A stretch of DNA of 16,281 nt from assembly GCF_000003605.2 (NCBI RefSeq), contig NW_003115949.1, forward strand, positions 1,736 to 18,016. The letters are read 5' to 3'. Below are positions 13,401 to 16,281 of this stretch, piece after piece; position 1 is the stretch's first letter, and each line of letters begins with the position of its first letter. The DNA is from Saccoglossus kowalevskii. Taxonomy: Eukaryota; Hemichordata; Enteropneusta; Harrimaniidae. The translations under genes were made by a program, and so were the position numbers. A model generated the notes under the pieces. That model had not been told where the DNA came from, did not search any database, and saw only the letters and a list, made by a program, of their open reading frames with translations.

Positions 13401-16263
13401 TTTTGGGGCATTTCTATTGTTGCGTTCATGTGTTCGGTTTAGTGCCCATAGACCACAGTAACCTTGCCAAAATCAATTCTAGCAGATAGTACTTTGACAT
13501 CGATAGTTCATTTTCGCATTGCGATACCAGAATGCCATTGGGGATTCCCAGAGAATTGGGTCGGTCCAACACTTCATTCTGGTTGGTCAATAACAGACTT
13601 GACCTATCAGGTTAAAGGACGATGTTGCAGGCCACATCATGTGGAAATCATCATGTGGAAATCATCATGGCGAAAAATGCCTTGCATCGCAAGATTTTGC
13701 GTATGATCAAACACAATAAATAATAATGATGAAGAGTTTGACTGTGTTTCAACAGACTCTAATAATTTTAACCTTATAGATTCTGGTGGTACACAATTAA
13801 TATTGTAAAAAAATATGCACATGTTTTGTGACCATTTTTGTGTCTTCATTGTAAAAGTGTTGTTGAAATCAATGATGATGCAACTTAATTCTCATTTTAA
13901 ATCCCACCATAAAAGTGGTACTTTTTCCCCTAATCTAGCACATGGTGAACAATACCTTCCTTTTGACCAATTTTTTGAGTGGGATGCTCGACTAAGCACC
14001 CTCCTAAAAAAATAGCGCTAAGTCTGATGAGTCTGGTATAAGATGATAGGCTTCAGTCAGAAAAGGTGTAAGTGACTCCTGTCTCACTAAAGGCAAAACA
14101 GATAAGAGCATCATAATTTGATATATTATTTGAAATATTTATTATTAGTACAAAATTGATCATAAATAAAAACACTAATAATATCGTGATAAAAACAAAG
14201 TTAGGGTGAGAGTGTTCAATAATTGCACAAATGCAATATATAACCTGAATTTTTATTGTTTTCAGGCAACTGGTCAATGTGATTGCAAAGAGAAGGCAGT
14301 CGGTCTTCAGTGTGATCAGTGTATGGATGGATATTATGATATTGACATTGAATGTACAAGTAAGTAATATCACTTTAGGGTGTGACTGATTACTAAAGTT
14401 TGCAATTTATTCTTTTTATTATTTGCAACATATTAATTCTAATCATGTTATTTTAAAACAGAAAATAAAAAAACAAAATTTGGGCCACCAGACAAGTATT
14501 TGTGAAAAAAGATTCTGAAATATGTCCCATAATGCATTGCACATAATTGTTCAGTAATTCCTGGTTCCCAAATTGATAGCGTTTGTGCGTTTATTGTTTG
14601 TGTGCTTGCGCTTATTGCGCGAGGTCACCGAATGGGAAGGTACGACACATTTCTAACGTTCCAAACACGCAGTACACCCAACATCAATGTTTCGAACTTG
14701 CAATGTCAAACTCCCCTCAAATAAAACTGCCATCATCTTTCAACTAACTCATACCAGCTACTGAAAGTTTGCACACTATTATGCCTAAGCAAGAATAATG
14801 AACATGCAAATCATTTTTGGCTATGCATAATATTTTCACATTTTTTTTCGAGTATTTTGGGAGTTGAAAATCTATGTCATTTATATTTACTCTGCGAAAC
14901 ACACGCATACCATCTCTATTTCAGTCCATTTTCTCTAGAAATCCTTGTTTCTCAGCTGTCTTAAATCATTTGTACCAACCCACACTCCGCTAAAACTGTT
15001 TCAAACGCCGCTGACTTCTTCTTGGGTTGCACGTCTGCCCGTTTTCTTTTGACTTTTTATAGCTAGCTAGAAAATAGATAGAAATGCTGGAACCATCTTA
15101 TCCAGAATGGGCGTGACATCATTGCAATGTTCAGACAGGTTTGCAGAGAACAGAAATTTGAATGTCTTTTTAATACATTGCACATATCAGGACTCAAAAT
15201 TCATGTAGGCTATGAAGAGAATTGCCAAGACGCTTCAATTTAATACTTGTTTTCCCTTCAAAATACAATGTAGTTTAATTTATCCAAGGCAATTTTAGAA
15301 TTTTTAGTCTTGAAATTAGGTGCCCCAGAAAACTGAAGGTAAGTTTAGTACACAATGTTAATTTTGTATTAAAATGCTTGTGTTTATTCCCATACAGTGT
15401 GTAATTGTAATGTGAATGGTTCATCTGAGATTAGCTGTGATTTGGAAACAGGACAGTGTTATTGTAATAAACCCACAATTGCTGGGAGAACCTGTGACCA
15501 GTGTGGAAGAGTCGGAGAAGGTAAGAATACAGTATGTTATCTCCGTAGCGATTCACAATTTGTCAAAATGACAATATATGAAATGCTGCTCCAAAATATT
15601 TAAATCAGTGTTTTTCTTTTTTTTCAAACTTAGATCGACTTTTTGTAATTTTTCTATAAAATTGACAGTTTTATAATTTTATTTTATTATATTGTGTATT
15701 ATTCATTTATATCAATGAAAAAAAATATTTAATTTACAAGTGACAATAATGGTATCTACAGTAGTTTTCAGGATCTTTGTCTTGTTTCAGTGAGAATAAG
15801 TATTTCGGTTTTCTGTCAGTTAAAATCCCATTTGCTTAGATACGAAATACTTAAACAAATTATGCATACTTCTGTAAACAGTTTCCATGGAGACACCTAA
15901 AAAGCAATAAACCATTTTGAGGAGAGCAAAGCATTCAGCCAAACCGTTCTATGGTTAGGAATTATGGGTATGTACCTTGCCTCCAAAATTACCCATAATT
16001 CTTTACCATAAACATTTTTTGACTGAACATGATGCTAACCTCAATATGGTCTATTCTTATAATTATATGGTCATTATTATGTTGTAAATCCGCAAGCAAA
16101 TAAATTTAAATTAAATTGAAACATGTCTGCCATCATCAGGCATCTACGAGTTTTTGCTATGTTTTATTTGTAATATATTAAAACATAATACTACAGAGAA
16201 TTTATGTTATTTGTTTTCATTTCTTTACAGATAGTAACTTATTTGTTGATGAAGTGTTCACAG
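1307..16263 (+). CDS. LAMA5-like: Laminin subunit alpha (alpha-5/LanA type), internal part, 17 exons
   Basis: Laminin alpha chains assemble with a beta and a gamma chain into the heterotrimer of basement membranes; the part seen here is the rod-like short arm. Joined exons: 1307-1416, 1575-1761, 3217-3366, 3913-4044, 7014-7137, 7823-7965, 8778-9009, 9385-9628, 9992-10114, 10349-10468, 11055-11271, 11444-11625, 12309-12465, 12839-13035, 14266-14359, 15398-15520, 16231-16263. All phases agree and no stop occurs (about 856 codons). Approximate residues of the joined fragment: end of first domain IV 1-99, LE1-LE4 100-298, half LE 299-309, L4a 310-519, remaining LE repeats 519-845, linker from 846. 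About 13 N-glycosylation sequons are present (for example NHT, NGS, NLT, NCT, NAT, NAS), as expected of a secreted protein. No RGD is seen. Family assignment rests on cysteine spacing and on domain order as I recall it for human LAMA5. Alpha-1/2, beta and gamma chains fit less well. The N-terminal LN domain and the C-terminal coiled coil and LG domains lie outside the window. Confidence 0.9.
1575..1761 (+). CDS. Exon 2: end of first domain IV
   Basis: It begins LVLLPVLDDISLYTSNDT after the acceptor AATAG at 1574. It ends with LSCSDIEFSMMAEVYGDAI and one base of the next codon, before donor GTACGT at 1762. The pattern of a cysteine (STCWESS), then SLSC, a hydrophobic run and Y-G-x-A just before the first LE cysteine matches the SLFC..LSLFYNNGA.PC segment of laminin alpha-5. 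One sequon, NDT. Beta chains have a similar position before their LE repeats but a different sequence. The distant match rests on my memory of the family. Confidence 0.8.
1806..2000 (+). mobile_element. MITE-like element, family B, copy 1
   Basis: The left end (about 1809-1840) contains GCTGGAATTAATTTTTACT. The right end (about 1951-1998) contains AGTGAAAATTAATTCC followed by AAGCGAAAATAAAA. The two ends are imperfect inverted repeats. Read in reverse complement, the whole stretch lines up with 10750-10935 (shared ATTCAACTCATCAAA, CAGC(A/G)AATATACC and ATTAATTCCAGCT blocks). No coding capacity is present. The target-site duplication and exact ends are not clear. Confidence 0.65.
3151..3177. 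repeat. Three tandem copies of TTGGCAAAG
   Basis: The 9-bp unit TTGGCAAAG occurs three times head to tail, without mismatch, about 40 bp upstream of the acceptor of exon 3. It is probably a simple microduplication. Confidence 0.9.
3217..3366 (+). CDS. Exon 3: first LE repeat after domain IV (LE1)
   Basis: The split codon C|CG gives P, then CNCNAEGSVSDTVCDSHGG, QCECLSNIISRTCDYC and ..YHYGYESGLGCT. All eight cysteines of a laminin-type EGF-like repeat are present with standard spacing (CxC, CxC, CxxC, final C). The exon is phase 1 at both ends and equals almost exactly one LE repeat. Acceptor TTTCAG (3216), donor GTAAGT (3367). Confidence 0.93.
3367..3912. other. Intron 3-4, 546 bp
   Basis: AT-rich intronic sequence between phase-1 splice sites. 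I see no exon, long repeat or clear regulatory motif. The open frame at the 5' end is only read-through of exon 3. Confidence 0.7.
3913..4044 (+). CDS. Exon 4: LE2
   Basis: It encodes S-CDCHPEGSLSLSCNHTTG, ICDCQVFVNGSKCDIC and YTEYYGLDSG, one LE module with the eighth cysteine supplied by the next exon. Two sequons (NHT, NGS). Phase 1 at both ends, like exon 3. Acceptor CTACAG (3912), donor GTAAGT (4045). It is too short and interrupted to stand out as a long ORF, but the cysteine pattern is unmistakable. Confidence 0.93.
5214..5434. mobile_element. Candidate MITE bounded by inverted repeats
   Basis: Left end TACCCACAATCCTTTGAGTT (near 5215-5236) and right end in reverse complement TACCCAGAATGCTTTGAGTT (near 5410-5433) agree at all but two positions and continue with TGA on both sides. 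The roughly 175 bp between them are not palindromic and do not code. No target-site duplication is obvious, so the ends are approximate. Confidence 0.5.
5691..5704 (+). promoter_or_regulatory. X-box-like motif (RFX-type site)
   Basis: GTCACCATGGCAAC fits the RFX transcription factor X-box pattern of two half-sites (GTNRCC and RGYAAC) around AT. It lies deep in intron 4-5. Only the motif match is seen; function is unproven, and such 14-mers also occur by chance. Confidence 0.3.
6282..6309. repeat. 14-bp tandem duplication
   Basis: GTTCAAAGGTGAAA occurs twice, back to back, without mismatch. A short slippage-type duplication within intron 4-5. Confidence 0.9.
6576..6808 (-). mobile_element. 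TTAA-flanked MITE, family A, copy 1
   Basis: TTAA at 6576-6579 is followed by TCTTTTCACCACCAG. The other end is CTGGTGGTGAAAAGG followed by TTAA at 6805-6808. The termini are 15-bp inverted repeats with one mismatch, and the duplicated TTAA is the target site of piggyBac-type elements. The interior does not code. Its reverse complement aligns along its whole length with 10509-10743 (shared TTTTGG(A/T)GCCAACAGACA, GTGCAGACTATAAA and AATTTGTGATGAA). It is therefore a dispersed non-autonomous element, most likely mobilised by a piggyBac-like transposase; that last step is inference. Confidence 0.8.
7014..7137 (+). CDS. Exon 5: end of LE2 and most of LE3
   Basis: It encodes GSGCTPCVCESEYSLNNRCS, NDGQCDCKSGIGGVSCDVC and QAG, with the final G split over the junction. 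The first cysteine closes LE2; the others are cysteines 1-7 of LE3. Acceptor CTCAAG (7013), donor GTAAGT (7138), leaving phase 2, a change from the phase-1 pattern of exons 3 and 4. Confidence 0.92.
7138..7822. other. Intron 5-6, 685 bp
   Basis: AT-rich intronic sequence with poly-T runs. I see nothing specific beyond a small repeated TTGACAAAA motif near 7434-7452. A slightly more GC-rich patch lies at about 7315-7360 and has no recognisable identity. Confidence 0.65.
7823..7965 (+). CDS. Exon 6: end of LE3 and LE4
   Basis: It encodes FYNLTTDGCTACECNVYG, then TTASECNSNDGTCTCTIATQ and GDNCDSCQK. It completes LE3 (GFYNLTTDGC) and supplies cysteines 1-7 of LE4. One sequon, NLT. Acceptor TGTATAG (7822), donor GTAAGT (7966), phase 1 out. 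Confidence 0.92.
7966..8777. other. Intron 6-7, 812 bp
   Basis: Mostly AT-rich. A clearly more GC-rich patch at about 8480-8630 is rich in GGCTTGC/GCAAGCC-like words (AGCAAGCCAGCC, GGGCTTGCTTTT, AAAGCTTGCTTTT). An 8-bp inverted CTGATTGG/CCAATCAG pair lies at about 8039-8084. No exon is recognised. Confidence 0.6.
8778..9009 (+). CDS. Exon 7: end of LE4, half LE5, start of L4a
   Basis: EYYGLGPWSSLGC closes LE4. CIPCMCSGHSTNCTTAT is the half LE (CxCxGHSxxC) that always precedes a Laminin B domain. FYYLNLYTDWSLFEEVAVAP and an acidic stretch (EGGEDVEVEDIAVVEGD) begin the L4a domain. Acceptor TTTCAG (8777). The donor at 9010 is GTATGA, weaker than most here, and leaves phase 2. Read-through past the donor gives an open frame to 9154 that has no laminin character. 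Confidence 0.9.
9010..9384. other. Intron 7-8, 375 bp
   Basis: AT-rich intronic sequence ending in an ATA/ATT-rich stretch and the acceptor GCTTCAG. No feature recognised. The first 145 bases are open in the frame of exon 7 but do not resemble any laminin domain. Confidence 0.75.
9385..9628 (+). CDS. Exon 8: L4a (Laminin B) core
   Basis: RFVLKMTEPPNATELFFVSS is followed by EPYNGDKRTAYGQVLSFTIS. The latter corresponds to the family hallmark YW..P..fLGd...SYGG.L.y.l, here with FF for YW and AYGQ for SYGG. Sequons NAT, NQT and NTT. Acceptor TTCAG (9384), donor GTAAGT (9629), phase 0. At 244 bp it is the longest exon here. Confidence 0.9.
9629..9991. other. Intron 8-9, 363 bp
   Basis: AT-rich intronic sequence with no recognised feature. 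The acceptor is TTTAAAG, a less common AAAG context. The open frame from 9908 runs through it into exon 9 in the same reading frame, but its upstream part has no laminin similarity. Confidence 0.7.
9992..10114 (+). CDS. Exon 9: L4a, second part
   Basis: It encodes YTLNELDESWRMGDGKTPVF and QDFYTILAGIENIYIRAKYT. This matches the Laminin B segment L.E..W......v.r.dfm.vLa.le.i.IrA.y.s. Phase 0 at both ends. The acceptor AAAG ends at 9991, donor GTAAGT at 10115. Confidence 0.88.
10349..10468 (+). CDS. Exon 10: end of L4a and return to the split LE
   Basis: It encodes LEGTSSNLYAVRLDYSVANA and ends AELCTCPPEYT, equivalent to the family's ..vE.C.CP.gY.G that closes a Laminin B domain and resumes the interrupted LE repeat. 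One sequon, NAS. Phase 0 at both ends. Acceptor CTGCAG (10348), donor GTAAGT (10469). Confidence 0.9.
10509..10743 (+). mobile_element. TTAA-flanked MITE, family A, copy 2
   Basis: TTAA (10509-10512) is followed by CCTATTCACTACCAG. The far end CTGTTGGTGTAAAGG is followed by TTAA (10740-10743). It aligns end to end with the reverse complement of 6576-6808 and is nearly the same length (235 against 233 bp). The inverted termini are more diverged than in copy 1, so this copy looks older or less constrained. No coding capacity. Confidence 0.8.
10750..10935 (-). mobile_element. MITE-like element, family B, copy 2
   Basis: It aligns with the reverse complement of 1806-2000: AATATTTTATTTTCG, ATTTTCACTGAAG, CAGCAAATATACC, ACATTCAACTCATCAAA, CAGTAAAAATAAAT and AAAATTAATTCCAGCT occur in the same order. 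About 18 bp of the left terminal repeat (the TTGGAATTAATTTTCACT part) appear to be missing. It sits immediately 3' of the family A copy. Confidence 0.65.
11055..11271 (+). CDS. Exon 11: rest of split LE and the next LE
   Basis: GTFCEQCAVGYTRDDPSMGP completes the LE repeat split by L4a, matching the family's G.sCe.Ca.GY.R......g...C. A full LE follows: CTCNEHSERGCDPDTGVCVE with CIHNTAGDQCEVC and KPGYYGDAEGGTP. The HNT.G.xCE.C.pGYyGdA signature is typical of the repeat just after L4a in alpha chains. Acceptor TTGCAG (11054), donor GTGAGT (11272), phase 1 out. Confidence 0.93.
11444..11625 (+). CDS. Exon 12: LE with CPGPAGENSF variant
   Basis: It encodes DDCHPCMCPGPAGENSFSDV and CVADSLAEMGFNCQDTCAVG, then HQGERCETCETGYYGTPEDY. 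This is the alpha-chain repeat known by CPCPlp..NNFa..C and GY.G.RCe.C..GyfG.P. The fourth and fifth cysteines are spaced NCQDTC (three residues between), where one or two are usual. Acceptor TTCCAG (11443), donor GTAAGC (11626), phase 0 out. Confidence 0.92.
11736..11878. mobile_element. Foldback element centred on a 16-bp palindrome
   Basis: The arms start GTGACTTGTTTTTGT on the left and, in reverse complement, TAACTTGTTTTTGT on the right, and meet at a perfect palindrome TGTAACCATGGTTACA (11798-11813). Between the outer and central matches the arms agree only moderately. The central palindrome also fits an RFX X-box (GTAACC-AT-GGTTAC). No coding capacity; no clear target duplication. Confidence 0.5.
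11925..12120. mobile_element. Foldback MITE with TA ends
   Basis: The left arm runs TACTAGTGATAACA to GTTACAATG, the right arm CATTGTAACTGCCATTGG to TGTTATCAGTAGTA. Most of the roughly 80-bp arms pair, for example GGCATAGT(C/A)ACCAATGGC and GTTACAATG. If the outermost TA on each side is the target duplication, the termini read CTA(G/C)TGATAACA, compatible with a Tc1/mariner-type non-autonomous element; that superfamily call is tentative. Confidence 0.6.
12309..12465 (+). CDS. Exon 13: LE repeat
   Basis: NEGGVCQECFCNLSPQECDS, VTGQCSTCWNNTEGLHCEVC and KFGFWGTIDNCQ. The opening C closes the previous repeat. The rest is a compact LE (CFC..CDS.TGQC..C.NNTEG.HCE.C) of the kind third after L4a in alpha chains. 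Sequons NLS and NNT. Acceptor TCATCAG (12308). The donor GTAATT (12466) departs from the GTAAGT used by most exons here. Phase 1 out. Confidence 0.92.
12466..12838. other. Intron 13-14, 373 bp
   Basis: AT-rich intronic sequence ending in a TA-rich stretch and the acceptor TACTGCAG. No feature recognised. The minus-strand open frame 12698-13009 is antisense to exon 14 and looks like a shadow. Confidence 0.75.
12839..13035 (+). CDS. Exon 14: LE repeat and start of the next
   Basis: ACDCDLVGGYGNCSQDTGLC is followed by ICKPNVEGDRCTECADRSWG, then FESGDGC. This is a complete LE. The next LE opens with CDCHSIGTLPGHWQCDP. Sequon NCS. The exon boundary falls inside the second repeat after its third cysteine. 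Acceptor CTGCAG (12838), donor GTAAGT (13036), phase 0. Confidence 0.93.
13036..14265. other. Intron 14-15, 1230 bp
   Basis: Contents: a loose direct repeat (ATGGCATCACAGAAATCAA near 13140 and TTGCGTCACAGAAATCAA near 13223), a 14-bp tandem duplication at 13635-13662, and a more GC- and CpG-rich patch at about 13355-13460. The decamer CTCGACTAAG occurs near 13378 and near 13988 and could mark the ends of an old insertion. No exon is recognised; the open frames at 13464-13706 and 13815-14015 lack similarity. Confidence 0.6.
13635..13662. repeat. 14-bp tandem duplication CATCATGTGGAAAT
   Basis: The unit occurs twice back to back, with the start of a third copy (CATCATGG) at 13663-13670. It is intronic and probably arose by slippage. 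Confidence 0.9.
14266..14359 (+). CDS. Exon 15: second half of an LE repeat
   Basis: ATGQCDCKEKAVGLQCDQCM and DGYYDIDIECT join to CDCHSIGTLPGHWQCDP of exon 14, giving a complete LE with all eight cysteines. Acceptor TTTTCAG (14265), donor GTAAGT (14360), phase 1 out. At 94 bp it is easily missed without the cysteine pattern. Confidence 0.92.
14360..15397. other. Intron 15-16, 1038 bp
   Basis: AT-rich with a moderately CpG-containing patch at about 14580-14690 (TTGCGCTTATTGCGCGAGG). I recognise no exon, repeat family or regulatory motif. Confidence 0.65.
15398..15520 (+). CDS. Exon 16: last LE repeat in the window
   Basis: The split codon A|TG gives M, then CNCNVNGSSEISCDLETGQC, YCNKPTIAGRTCDQC and GRVGE. 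Seven cysteines of an LE repeat are present. In alpha-5 the equivalent final repeat also lacks a normal eighth cysteine before the linker to the coiled coil. Sequon NGS. Acceptor ATACAG (15397), donor GTAAGA (15521), phase 1 at both ends. Confidence 0.92.
15521..16230. other. Intron 16-17, 710 bp
   Basis: AT-rich intron containing a long imperfect hairpin (15905-16056). A loose X-box-like sequence, GTTTCCATGGAGAC, lies near 15881-15894. The open frame after exon 16, to 15603, is read-through. Confidence 0.7.
15905..16056. mobile_element. Long foldback (hairpin) element
   Basis: The left arm 15905-15970 and right arm 15990-16056 are inverted copies around a 19-nt loop. The innermost 21 bp (ending AATTATGGGTA on the left, beginning TACCCATAATT on the right) differ at only two positions. 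The outer parts match less well (AATAAACCATTTTGAGG against AATAGACCATATTGAGG). No coding capacity. Most likely a foldback MITE; a small-RNA-producing hairpin is an alternative. Confidence 0.6.
16231..16263 (+). CDS. Exon 17: 33-nt microexon, start of linker
   Basis: The split codon G|AT gives D, then SNLFVDEVFT and one base of the next codon. It is flanked by the acceptor TTCTTTACAG (16230) and donor GTATGT (16264), and keeps phase 1 at both ends, so including or skipping it would not shift the frame. It follows the last LE where alpha chains enter the linker before the coiled coil. No domain signature supports it, only position, phase and good splice sites. Confidence 0.65.
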
Positions 16264-16281
16264 GTATGTTTTATAATTGGT

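Noticed and set aside
13370-14002. CTCGACTAAG repeated about 610 bp apart, as possible ends of a transposon
   Set aside because: Only 10 bp match, in direct orientation, without extended terminal similarity. Too weak to call an element.
14053-14373. 106-codon minus-strand open frame rich in I, L and T, membrane-like
   Set aside because: Lies over AT-rich intron and antisense to exon 15. The hydrophobic composition follows from base content.
1-16281. CRISPR array, bacterial operon, tRNA or rRNA genes
   Set aside because: No regularly spaced repeats, no prokaryotic gene layout and no cloverleaf or rRNA-like sequence. The spliced gene structure is clearly eukaryotic.

Overview
The window is a stretch of an animal nuclear gene seen on the + strand. 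It holds 17 short exons (33 to 244 bp) separated by AT-rich introns. Every intron that can be delimited has GT-AG ends, and all 17 exons join into one open reading frame of about 856 residues without a stop or a phase conflict. The encoded protein is a secreted extracellular-matrix protein, the middle part of a laminin alpha chain. Neither the start codon nor the stop codon is inside the window, so the gene runs off both ends.

Domain order, 5' to 3': the C-terminal end of a first domain IV of the kind found in vertebrate laminin alpha-5 and insect LanA; four laminin-type EGF-like (LE) repeats; half of a fifth LE interrupted by a complete laminin IV type A domain (Laminin B, L4a); the other half of that LE; six further LE repeats; and a 33-nt exon that probably begins the linker to the coiled coil. 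This order matches, repeat for repeat, what I recall of human laminin alpha-5. It differs from alpha-1/2 chains, whose first domain IV is a Laminin B domain, and from beta and gamma chains. I call it a LAMA5/LanA-type alpha chain. Strict orthology to one vertebrate paralogue cannot be shown here.

The organism is a metazoan and probably not a vertebrate: the introns are AT-rich and mostly 0.2 to 3 kb, and there are no recognisable vertebrate SINEs or LINEs. A marine invertebrate is my best guess; the phylum cannot be fixed from this sequence.

Layout: 1-1306 upstream intron; 1307-1761 end of the first domain IV (2 exons); 3217-8777 region LE1 to LE4 (4 exons, including a 3-kb intron at 4045-7013); 8778-10468 L4a (4 exons); 11055-15520 second LE block (6 exons); 16231-16263 microexon; then intron to the window end.

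Apart from the gene, the striking content is in the introns, which carry many short non-coding inverted-repeat elements (MITE-like). A roughly 233-bp family with TTAA ends is present twice in opposite orientation (6576-6808 and 10509-10743). A second, roughly 190-bp family is also present twice in opposite orientation (1806-2000 and 10750-10935). Several single-copy foldback elements occur at 5214-5434, 11736-11878, 11925-12120 and 15905-16056. I found no second gene, RNA gene, CRISPR array or prokaryotic-type system, and nothing that amounts to a new biological system.
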